Assembly: GCF_014851395.1 (NCBI RefSeq)
Contig: NW_024041373.1
Location: 17,477,697 to 17,541,696 of the forward strand
Direction: 5' to 3'
Length of the DNA stretch: 64,000 nt
DNA from: Micropterus salmoides
Taxonomy: Eukaryota > Chordata > Actinopteri > Centrarchiformes > Centrarchidae
Shown one piece after another: positions 36,901 through 49,800 of the stretch (the first letter of the stretch is position 1; every line of letters begins with the position of its first letter). Under the pieces are notes generated by a model. It saw only the letters and a program-made list of their open reading frames with translations. It ran no database searches and was not told where the DNA came from. The position numbers and the translations under genes were made by a program.

Positions 36901-39900
36901 TACTCTTTATCTTGTGATTGAAAATTAAGGATTTCATTCTGTGCAAAAGCAAAGTATCTCAGCTCAGGGTATAAGACGTTGTTGGGTGGTGGAATAAAGG
37001 CTGGCAAAGACACATTTCAATGGCCCAGGCTTAAAACAAGCTACAGCAGTCTACAGGTTGACATAATGCCACGATGTACTGCACAAAATTGTTATTGCAC
37101 TGCACATGTCAGATCATCTTTGAGAACATTTGTACGTGAACCTTTACAGCAGTTCAACAAAAGATGTCTCACACAATGAATGAATAAATGATCAGTGAAG
37201 TCAGTTCCTTTTTAATTTGTGCTGCTGGAAACAAATGAGAATAAGATGGCTGATTTTAAGCAAGTGAATTTTTCAACAAATCATGAATGAAAGGCCTGCA
37301 CTGTCATACCCTTAAAAATGTATAAAGAAACTTTCATGATACAATTGTAAGGCAGATCCCTTTTAAAAGGAATGTGACCAAAACATGTTGAGTTTTTGTC
37401 TATGATTTTGCAAGCAAAACTCCACTCGAGAGCTTTGGTGTGGGATTATATATTATGGATATTTCTCACTATGCTGTAGGCAAGGTACTTCAGTATGGCT
37501 CAACAGGTTATCAAGGAGAAACTGGTGCTGTCAGTGGACTGATGTGTGCTTTTCCTTCTGCCAGGAGTTCCATCACTACAGTGTACATTGAGGTTTTGCC
37601 ACCCAACAACCAGAGCCCGCCACGCTTCCCTCTCCTCACCTACAGCCTCGAAGTCAGTGAAGCCATGAGGATAGGAGCTATTCTGCTTAATTTGCAGGTG
37701 AGTAAATAACCCACAATTCATAGTTTTCACACATACAAACATACCGCAGTCAAGCAGCGGCAGGGACCTGGCGGTTTTTAACAGTAGAAATGCAGCAGCG
37801 GATGCTGTAACATTATATGAATTGGATATGCCCAACACTTGCAGTTTGTGTTCATATCTTTCTTTTTCTTAAGTTGAAATGTGATCCAAATAAAATTTGA
37901 CTGCTTTTGCGGCATCTCTACAGGAGAGTCACAGAGTGAGCCGCTATCTTGTTCTGTTGTTTTGCCTTCCAGGTCACCACGCATGTCACGTGACTGAAAA
38001 CTATGAATTACACACACTCACACAAGGTACAAGCAAATAGGAGCATTTGGTTTTTAATGAGGCATTCAGTATGATGCTACATTTTTAGGGCCCGAGCATG
38101 AACCGTGCGAGGTCCCTATTGAAACTGTAAAGATTATTTTATTTTTATTTTTATTTATTTATATATATATTTTTTAGGGCCCAAGCACGAACCGTGCGAG
38201 GTCCCTATTGAAACTGAAGAGATTTATTTATTAGGGCCCGAGCACGAACCGTGCGAGGTCCCTATTGAAATTGTAAAGATTTTATTTATTTTTTTCTTCA
38301 ATGCGTTTAGAAGGCACAGCAGAAATTTGAAGTCAGTCCGACTAATCCCTAGGAGGAGTTTGTTAAAGTACGTGTGTAAATCATCCAAAAATATCCGTAA
38401 AATTCAAAATGGCCGACTTCCTGTTGGGTTTAGGGCATCGCTCCAAGAGGCTTTTTGGTACGTCTGGACATGATACATGTGCCACAGAAATTTCATACAT
38501 GTAGGTCAAACGTGCGGCGGGGGTCGCTTCGTTAAAGGTTACTTCCTGTTGCCAGCAGGTGGCGCTATGACTGTGGGTGAATATCAGCATGTACATGTGT
38601 TCAGGGCGGGACTCTCATCCTACATGTACAGTTTGGTGCAGATGTTAGCATGCACACCGAAGTTATAATAACTTCCTGTTTCACGGTGAATCATTGACGC
38701 CACGGACACGCCCATTGATGAAAACTCACAGATAGCACAACTTTTCATCGTCAATGCCTTTAGAAGGCACAGCAGAAATTTGAAGTCGATCGGACTAAAT
38801 CCCTAGGAGGAGTTCGTTAAAGTACGGTGTGTGTAAATCATCCAAAAATGGCCGACTTCCTGTTGAGTTTAGGGTATGGGTTCTTGAGGCTTTTTTGTGC
38901 GTGTTAATATGATACATGTCCCCAGAAAATTTCGTGCATGTAGGTTGAACGTGGACGAGGGGCTAATTTAATGAGTTCAAGCGAGCACGCATATGAGCAC
39001 ACGCCTGGTTGCAATCTTAAAACCGCACCGCTAGTGGCCGCTGAAAACACCATAATGCCCCTTTAAGGAAAATTGCAGTTTTAAGCAACAGAATATTTTT
39101 TTTCTCTCACATTTCACTCTCCAGCATGCAATCCGTCCAGCATCCATGTTGCTTAACTACCATATCTCATAGCCTTCAGCTTTAATGGTACTATATAATC
39201 TTCAAGGTCCTGCTTTTCTTTTCCTTCCCCTAGGCCACAGACAGAGAAAATGACCGCATCACATACCGCATTGTGAGTGGAGATTCCCAGAAGGTCTTCA
39301 ACCTCTCTGAAACGTAAGTCCAGATATATTTTAGTACAGACGGGCCCCATAACGTTTTCCCATCAGGGCCTACTAGAGATGCAAGTGTGGTTGTATAGAT
39401 ATATGGATGGATGGAAACGCTACTGAATTATTGATCAACAGCACTTTGTTCATAAGATCCTGTGACAACCTGATTTTGAAATGAAAGTAGGAATAGGAAA
39501 TAGTGTATGTTAGTCTTGCATCTGTCGCTTCCAGGTTCCCTGGTTTCCTCTCAACAGCATTCCGATTACTGTAGGTGAACTGGAGAATGTAAATAATTTG
39601 TTGGTGTTGGAGTGTTTTTGTGGTGTGCCCCACCTCTCATGCATGTTGAACAGGATAAGCAGGCATGGTTAATGGATGGATGTAAAATGCTTTATTAAAC
39701 ATAACAAGACCCTGATAAACTGCAAGGGCTACTCTTCAAATGCTGACATCAGTTCAAAAGTTTATTGAGACAAAGCTCTTGTGAACACTGGCTGGTTTAT
39801 CAAACACTTTATTGATCTTGGTATCTAAGAGACATAACCAAAAGGACAACTCCGCTATGAATTGTCAGTACACTTTTGTGTTTCATGTTCTCTCAAGTGT

Positions 39901-42900
39901 AAAGGCTATACATATACAAACAGTTATAATGCATTGAGACACAGTGTTCTTCCCTTCACTGTGATGACCATGGAACAAACCAGGCAGGGTCTGACTATCA
40001 TCATTAGCTTTCCTCTGATATAGACTACCAGAGTGAGTGATGGTGGCGGGGAAGAAGGAATGAGAAGAGAAATGATGTGCAATTGGTGATAGTAGAGAGT
40101 AGATTTTGATTTGCCAATTATTGGTTTTGGCTGATTTATTAATACCAAACTTTGTTTGATGAACACTGGTGTTGTTTGCAACATAAAGAATTCCAATGAA
40201 CCAAGTTGAAAACCACATTTATTTACCCTCACTGGCAGCCTGGGGCAGTTATTTGTGCCCATGAATCCAATTTGCTTGTCAAGTCCATTTTATTTTTGTA
40301 TCCTAAAATCACAAATCTGCCTCAAGAGTGATTTGAATAAGAAAAACTTTTTATAAGGGGGACACCTGCACCAGGACAGAGAGACATACAGTAGATGTCA
40401 TATGTACAGGGTAGAAAGAAAAAGTTATAGTAAAATAACATGGACAAAGAAAATAACAATATTAGGTCAAAATAGAGTGCAAATATGAAGAATACAAATC
40501 CAGGGAAAAGTCAGGCAACTTCCAGATACAGCCAAAGATCAGCTAGACTTTTTAATGCATGCTATGTATGCTGTATAAATAAATGTATTTTAGATCAGAG
40601 TCTATCGTTTTGGGATTGATTAAAAAATTTTAAGATACTAATATATTTCTCAGTGGTATGAGGAGGTGAAAAGTCAGACCTAGCAGAAGGTAAGTCAGAA
40701 AAGTATATTTGATTGCTGAAGTTTGGTTCTACTCCTCTTTCATTCCAGCTCTGTCCCATTCTCAGCCTGTTGCTGTCTGAGAGAAGATAGGGCATCAAAC
40801 ACCAAATATTTCTGGAATGGAAAAGGACCCCAAATATCTTAGCTTACCTCTCAAACTCACCATCAGCATTTGAAACCCACCTTACTTTACCACTTGTCTG
40901 GAGTAAGGAAAATAAATAAAATAGTAAAGTGGTCAGTGCCTTTTACCATCTCTTAAATAAGCAGGCAAATCCTCTTTATAGATTTTTACTCCTTATCCTT
41001 ACAGTTTCCTCAGTAGCAGACTCTAGGCAGTCAGGGTGGGTACCATCACATCATCACTTTCAACACTGGAGCCCCCCAAGGCTATGTGCTGAGTCGCTTT
41101 CTATACACACTCTACACCAATCATTGTCCTAGCCCCTCCTCATTTACAAAATACTTCAAATATTCTGATGACACAGCCATACTCGCTCTCCTCACAGACA
41201 GGGACTTGGTCACAACCTACCAAAAATTTGTTGCCCACTTCACCCAGTGGTGCCCAGTCAGTCACCTCCTCCTCGACGTCACCAAGACGAAGGAGCCCGT
41301 CTTTGAGACCAGTAATAAACTCACCACCCCTCATTGCCCCACTTCCATCAATGGCCAGCTGGTGGGGAGCTTTAAGTACCTTTGCATCATCCTAGATAAT
41401 AAACTGAACTTTGATCACCACATCACAGACGTCCATAAAATCTGCCAACAAAGACACTCTGCCAACCGCAAAACCAGGGCTCTCTCAGTCAAATTCCACC
41501 TCCTGCTTCTTCTATAAGTATTATTGAACCCATCCTACAGCCCATGTGCTGTGCCACCTGCTATTTAACCATGCTCACCCTCACCAATAGAAACAAGCTC
41601 CTGAAAATCAATAACATATCTTCTAAAGCAACTGGTCCCCGCACTTCCAAATTGCCAGCCCTCATCGACACTACCACCACTCAGAGAGCACTGACCGCAG
41701 CAAACAACCCCTGCCATCCTCTTAACCCACGTTTTACCCTCCTCCCCTCTGGTCCCAGATACAGACAACAAATCTGCAAAAAAGAAAAAAAAAACATTTT
41801 GGGAGAGGTTTTGGTGCCCTCAGCTCTAAAGTGCTCTAAATGTTCCTGGGCATACTACAATAGATTTATGTTGTAATGTTCTTGTGTCTTTATAACTTGT
41901 TTTGAGTGTTATTTTGTGTACAGACTGCGAAAACAGATGTCCTATATAGAGGACAATAAAGAATATATATCTGAATATAGAGATAAATGACGTGGAGAGA
42001 CTGAAAATGCAGGACCCTGCCAGACACGTTTCTCGCTAATTGATTAAAACCTCCTTTGTCTGCATCCTCTGTCTCCCAGCTATGCAAGGACACACTTGTG
42101 TTGCAGCACTGTATCCCTGCCATTAGTTTACCCTTAATCCGTTTCACAATGTTATAATAGTTTGTTTTACGGACTTTATGGTTTCATAGTGGCAACGGAA
42201 AGCAAAACTATAGTGACATGAGCAAAATAAAGGGAGACTGCTATTGTTGGCGATGCTACTGTAATCTCTTAAACCAGATATGGCTGAAATAGATAAAAAC
42301 ATTCTCCTTCAGTCCATTCTTTTTGTGGCAGAATATTACAGTGCCCTCACAAGCTCTCAACAACCTATAATATAATAACTTCAAGCTGGTGCTGATGTAG
42401 CACATGATGAATCAAAGAATGATTAGCTTGTACACTTGATGAGTGTGCAATATACAGAGCCCTTCTTGACGCTCTCATTTTTCAATCCTCCAATATGATT
42501 CAGTGAAGAGGTTTTTGCATTGCTGCATGTTCAGATTCAGGCTACATATGGGCCTGGTTCAATCCTGCTATTATGAATAATGAGCTCTCCAGTATAAAAC
42601 TGCCTGTAAATGGGGCAGGGTCCCCTGAGGGAGGTGGAACTGCTTCAGATTCACTCACCATTATAGTGAGCAGGACGCAGCCTCGAATCAGTGGCTCAGC
42701 GTATGTAAAAATTTATTACAACCTATATATCAAATACAGAAATATAAACTCAAATATTAATTAACCTGAACTCCGATCAACTACAATTTGAACTTTAATT
42801 ATACAGTTTACTGAAGTTTACTGTCATAGTTTCACAATTGTAAATAGAGCTAGATAAATCAGCCAGGCCGATATTAGCTTACCACAGATATATGGATATA

Positions 42901-45900
42901 GTGTATATGTGGGCCAGTAAGTGACAAGAAATTGCAGTAGAGAAATGCCAAACTAGGTTTGAGATTTTTTAGAAGCAGTGTCAGTGTCATCATTACATAG
43001 TTTGTCCAACAGAGAGCAGTGAAAAGTTTATTTTTATTCTGAAAATGTGTTTCTTCGTCACAATACTTGGCGTGAATTATATAATTCACAGATGTTACTG
43101 CTATTCTAACTGCTATTCTTCTTTGTTGACGCCAACATACACTTTGAAGCCAAAGCTTTTTTTTTTTGCCTAATATAGAGGCTATGCCAACTTTGATACT
43201 AATGCCGGTGTGTGGCCTTGTGTTCCAGTTGGCAGCCGATTCTCTAGCTTCAAAGTGAAATTGAAAAACAGTTCAAGATAAGGTAAAAATTTTATTGCTC
43301 CTTGAAACAAAACACAGAGTCCGTTCTAAATAAATTGACTCAGAACAAGTATTTTAGATATTACAATTTAAGTACAAATTGATGTCACAAAGGGGTCTTT
43401 AATTTCCCCTTGTGGAATCACTTATCTTAAGTGAGAGTATATCAGAGTTATTGTGTCTGAGGTGAAACATTCATGACACCTGGCAATAATGTCCTGTACA
43501 TCAAGTCCAATTTATCTTAAAGAGACATGATCTGAGTGGAATGAAAGATCAACTGACTTGGTGTGACTGGGATGGATAGACTCTAACCTGCACCATTGTC
43601 ACGCTAGATGTTGCTGTGTACAGCATCCTACCTGTCCTGACAACATCTTTTCATTTGTGGTGGATGGGGAGAGGAGGTAAGACGTTATCACACATGATCA
43701 GTGAACCTCTCAGATCCAGCCGCTCAAGTGTAGTTCAGGACTCCAGCTCTAGTAAGGATTGAACTCCCTAGGCTGGCTAAGTGGCATTAATCATTCTAAT
43801 CTTTGTCATCATCACCATCGAGATCATCATCATTATCACAGTAATTATGACAATTATCACCGTATATCTTCATAATCGTATTCACATCAAAATTTCCTGT
43901 ACCTTCAGCTTCATTGAGCACAAAGGAGGTTATTTTCTACGCTTGTGCTTTTATATAAACAAACATGAGCACAGCAGGCAGTAGTGCCTTTTGATGGTGT
44001 TTGTAGAAAGCTATGTTTGCCCTCTTAAACCACCGATCATCAGGTGTGTTAGATTCAAAGTAGGAATGTGTACGCAATAACTTGGGGGCAACTGCTTAGA
44101 GAAATAGTGTTAATCAGGGTTTCAGTAATTCCTGTCAGATTTCAAGATGAAGCTCTATAGGTTGGTGGTTATGGGCCAGAGAGGCAGGTAAGAAGTAGCG
44201 GTCAGGTTCTGCTTGGACTGTTTGGCCAAAGGAGTTTTAAATTAGAAATGTGAGGGAGCAGGGGGACAGCAGGGAATTGCGATGGGCATTAATCTAGGAG
44301 TGCGTTCAGATGCATTCGTCTTTCCTTCCATTTACGATTCTGGCAGAGGCTCTCCTGAGTGTGGCAGGGAAATTGTTGTGTGTGTGTGTGTCTGCACTTG
44401 CACTCACGTGTCTTCTGTGCCTGTGTGTGCAAACAAAGATAATTCAGTGTTCTGCTCGGGATTGCATCCCCATTTTAGAATGCCAGAGTGCCAAATTATA
44501 CCTTGTGAACGAGCAGGGGGGCCGCTGTGTCTGCTGCAGTCATTGGAAAGAAAACATGAATCTTTCTGTCTGTAGTCCATGTGCTTTGGGAGCAAGAGGC
44601 GGGCTATAGAGAGAGAAAGACAGAGTGGGAGCATTTAAAAGCCCACCTGCTCTTCTCCCTAAACTCATCCTCCTCTATCATCGACCATGTTTTATAAATC
44701 TGTCTTATCTGGAAGTAAATAAACTCTGGAGTGCAGCCTTCTCCATCACACTCTGTTGCATCAGCGATAAAGTATTCAAAACTATAGACACATTTAAATA
44801 ATTGCTTTTTCTTGATGTGACACTCACAAGTAATGCAGGAATATTACTACACATAGCCCCATATTGTGTTCCTTTTTTGTGAGGTCTGTAATTGTATGTG
44901 TATTAGTAATACAAGTGTCTTCTCTGACCCCTCTTTACAGTATTGGCCTTCTACTTCTGGGAAAGCCTCTGGACAGAGAGACCACAGATCAGTACCGTCT
45001 GATTGTCACAGCTTCGGATGGCAACCCTGGAGGGGTAAGGCACACAACCCCCTTTATTAAACTGCTGGCTTGATTCCATGTGGTCGACGCTCCTCAAACA
45101 TTTTGAGCACATTAAGCTCAAATAAGTCCTTCTCATATAAGCTTATTAGCTTAGAAATTTGGCTCACTGAACCAGAGTGCTTCATTAGTCTGGAAAATCT
45201 AATAGTGCATTTGAATGTTTACCCTTTGATTGTTTCACACATTATTGGACTGCCTGCTCATATAAGTCCATATACTGTATGTGGAAATTATAATTTTGTG
45301 ACTTTGGTCACCTGTTGAGTGGGAGTTCTTCACTGCTTGACAAACGCTGCTGAAAAAAGGACTGCTGACAATACAAGTGTGCATTGTGTTAGGCTTTTTC
45401 CTACAGCACAGATGTGCTCATCAGGACTGACATCGGGCCTGTCACTCCATCAGTCATTTCCCTTTATTCAAACCTGACTGATTCTCACTCACCAAGTGTT
45501 CGGCTATGCAGTTACCAAGGCAATGAGCAATTACTGCCCTGCAATAATGTTAATGGTTTTCACTGCTGCTTCTAGCATCAATGTTTGTAGTGTAAATGTA
45601 TGTTTACAGCATGCTGTTAAAATTCTGCATCTGACAAGTACATTTTGAAGGCGTGTATTTTACCTAGAGTTTGAGTTATCAAAGCAGATACTGAATAAGA
45701 AACAAATTAAAACAAATTCAATGCATGGATATACTGTAGCTGCAAACTAGTGGAAAGAAGTAGTTTTGTTGTATCTTGCTATTAAGATTTTTAGCAGCCA
45801 CACACAGCGGTTTGGAGCAGTACCACATCCAAAGCAAAATGTTAAGTCTCAAGTGATTTAATATTGCCCTTCTGTCACATTTGATGACTCATTAAAAAAA

Positions 45901-46825
45901 GAAACACTGGATCCTACATTTCCCATCATGCAGCTGATCACATCTTTTTATTCGACTCTATTTGTCAATTAAATGTCCACATATTTCAAACTCATGCTTT
46001 CTGTAAATGTATGGTGCCCCAGCCCAAGCTTGGACCGGACACATTAATAACAGAGATTACCCTGATGACATCACTGTGACATCATCAGAGTGATTTTCTC
46101 AGACTTGAGAAAGCTGCAGAGCTACAGAAGAGACTGTATGGCTTTTTTTCACCCGAGTAGTACCATGACTAGTAAACTGATCTTTAATTGTACTGTACAA
46201 TCATCATGAGTAGTTGTGAGTTTTGATTTTTACATTCACAGAGCTGTCTCTATAACTTAGGCTAGAGTAACAGCAGATACGCTAACTGAAAGTGAATACT
46301 GCCTGCTCCGTCTCCCACGGAGAGCTGATAATCATATAAACCGTCTTAATTTAATTAGACTTCACCTCAGTTGGCTCAATTTTTGCAGCTGTCTCTGTTC
46401 CAGGCAGAGGTGAAATGAGGTTTCCTTTTTAAGATGCGGCTTGTGATATGTACTGAACATTAGCTGATGAGCTGTCACAGGAGTGATGTTGATTGCCCCC
46501 ATCTCACCTGCACACGCATAAACACTCAGAACTACAGCTCCTTTTCATCTGTTGGCAGACTACGTGTGTTGGTCAAGTGGAGCTATATAAGAAGCATATG
46601 TGCTGCCAGCGTGTCCCAGTATTTGTGAGTGCTCCAGAACTGTAGGAGTGCAAAGAGAGAGGGAGGGGCAGAGGTGATGGACAGCGACAGGGTCAGAGAG
46701 AAAAGAGCAAATAAATAAAGAGAGTGTAAGATGGGGCTTTACCTCACAGAATGAGGTAACCACAAGCTGGTGCTCTTTGTCCTGATATTGATGGACAGGT
46801 TGTACAAACTGACACCCTTTACCTG

Positions 46826-46863
<38 letters not shown>

Positions 46864-49800
46864 GTGTGTGTGTTCACAGAGTAAATTACTGGCTGATTCG
46901 TGTGTACTAAATGTCACAGCTAGGAAGAAATGCCGTCAGAACAGAAAGGAAGTCAAATGACGGAGAGCGGGAAAGGGTTGCAGGAGGGTGGAGGTGAGAA
47001 ACTCATTCAGTGAGATGTAGTAACGCGGGGAAGGCTGGAGACAGGGAAAGGATCAAAATAAGCACAGCAGGAGGGGACAGAAAAGAAGGGTGACACTGGG
47101 GATTCAGATGTGTAATTAGCACAGAACTTTGGTAACCATGGGAACCTGACACAAGGAGCGAAGCAAGCCATCTTACCCCCTGGTGCTACTTCTCTTTGAA
47201 TATAGTTAAATCTGACCGCACACACAAACTTTTTTTTTTCATACTTTTTCATAATTTTAATTCTTACCTCTACTAGTGTGCTAACCAAGTTATGCTAATC
47301 TGTGTGACCAATTCAAAATTTGTATTCTCAGCTGTGCAAGCTGTACTCATAACCGCCAAACAGACTCTGATCCCAGAAACTCACCCAGGGACTCTGGATA
47401 AAGCTGTTCTTCTTGCCCTCCAAGGAGGGAGTACATGACTCCTAACAGCCTGATCATATCAGTCCTTGCAACGTGGCTTCTGGTCATGGTTGTCACTTGA
47501 AAGGCAAAGCACCATCAGCCACCTCTGGATCTTTGAGACAGTGAGGATAGAAGACGAGACATCACAGAGCTCCATCTATTTTATGTTAAATAAATAATGG
47601 CAGCTCATTAATCACACTTGTGGCCATAGAGGTAGGATTTTTGGCTTTGATAAGAACACCCACGCCAGCTTGGAGACAGTAATTAGCTTTAGGTCTTCTG
47701 TGAAATGAAAAATAAGTAGATCCCATCACCACACTGATGGTGAGCTGCGTCCTCTTGTATCCTATTTTAGAAGTGAATAGAGCAAAAGAGGCATGGAGTG
47801 TGATGGTTTTCAGCATGGGTTGCCATGTCAATTCGTACATGAAAGGGCTGATTATGTACGTCTCAGAACCCGGAACAAAGAAAACAACAATGGTGAAGGA
47901 ATTCCCAATAGACAGTGAGATGAAGGTGACATTAACTAGGTCATTTCCTTCGTGACGTGTTGCTGAATGTCTCATCTGCCAGGGCAACTTCAAACAGATG
48001 TCTTCTGGGATGTATTATTTCTTGCAAGGGCCAACTCCTCCCACAACCCACCCATTCTATGTCCCCAGACCATTCATGCCATTATTTGAATGCAGCTTTG
48101 TCCCAGTGCACTGAAAGATTATAGTTTGCACATATTCAGCCATTTTTCTATGTTGATTTATAGGAATGCTGTAGGTGTGTGAACTGTGCCCTTGTTTGAA
48201 GGTTAATGGCAGTATATTGGTAGACACTGGCCCTTCAAATTAATGGACACCTCAAATGATGCTGGGGGGAATTTGCTTTGCCCAATAAGCTTTGAAATCA
48301 AACAAACCTACATAAAAAACATAATAAAAACACACAAACATTTCTTAAGAGTCTACAGCCACAAATTTTGGCGAAGTGGCAATTCCTCCTAACTTTCTCG
48401 CTTATTTGCATTCAATTTATCTGGATGGTTGATGACATTTTCACTGCATACCTACACTAGAATCTGTGTCATCTTGAAATGCCAGTGGTTTCCTGATAGG
48501 AAGTTTCTGACAGCAAATACAGTTTAGCATTTAGTCTGCATATACTTTCTTTTTATTTAATGTATGGCTACTATTGTGTTGTTTTTTTGGTTAACCAGTA
48601 ACAAAAGAAAAGCTGGGTATCTTTAATGCATAATGAAAGCTCATAAAAACAGCTGCGAATGTGTGCTGTTTTATACCTTTTGTTTATCTTAGTTTTCACA
48701 ATGCCAAAAGGACTTAAAATCGTCAGTTTCTAGCAGTCGACTTTTCTTCATTCTAATGCTTTGAAAATTGCTTCTTGAGCATGAGAGAATCTAATTTCCC
48801 TAACCTGTCATCATCAAGTTTGCTCCACATTTTATCCAAATGTATTATTATGTTTGTCTGCATATTTATGCTGTGTTTATGGTCTGTAAATGTGAAAACT
48901 TAACACTCAATATAAAGAAATACTGATTAACATTGTTTTTGTTTTTTTATCTCACTTTATTTTTTTAGACATCCACTACTACTGTGAACATAGTCGTCAC
49001 TGATGTCAACGATAATGACCCTGTGTTCAACCTCACCATGCCCACAAATTTTACCGTCCAAGAAGAACAAGCCAATTTGTTTGTAGGACAAGTCAGGGTA
49101 AGTGTGACATTGTTCTTTTGAAATGAAAAAGCCTTTGTTTCACTACCATCCACATATCCCTCTTTTTTAGCCACAGTAGATCACATGTGTTCTGTCCTCA
49201 GTTGTCATCCCTTATAAATTGTATAGACCACTGAGTCACAAATGTAACTCATTTCTCATTGTTGTTACCTATTACAACAAAAATTCCTTTCATTTTCCAA
49301 CATGGTCAATGTTGGACAGATTTGTCACCCAGAGATGCATCCCTGTTGACTGGCTTGGTTCAGCACCACTGAGCAGCCAGACTTTTCCAATTACTGTTGT
49401 AGATTAATTAGCCTGATGTGTGTCAGTGGATTAATTGTGGAATGATGAGAGGATACATCCTCTGTGATTCTGTACATACAGTACGTGCTTACAAAGTAGC
49501 AGATGAGGCAATAAAATACAGGGGTCCCATTTTTTATTGCCTCCTTTATTAACTTTTAGTGTTTTTCTTCTACAGGTTCACTCCCTGATTTTAAATATGA
49601 TAGCGCCCCCAGATACCACATTTCCTCTCAACTCGATATTGTTCATGTTTTGAAACATAGTTACAAAAATCAATACAGTTCACAATAAAGTTTCAAAACG
49701 GTGAACCTGGAGAAATTTGGGGCAGTTCCAGGGGGATTTGGCAATATTATAAAACCAGACTTCATCTTTACAGTCTGATAAGAGGTTGGTCTGAGTTTGG

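Noticed and set aside
38087..38281. Three direct repeats with spacers, like a CRISPR array
   Set aside because: The spacers are low-complexity A/T, there are only three units, and the locus is a vertebrate intron inside a known repeat.
39883..40262. Two overlapping minus-strand frames of about 110 codons
   Set aside because: No recognisable family; both use the same DNA in different frames, as expected by chance.
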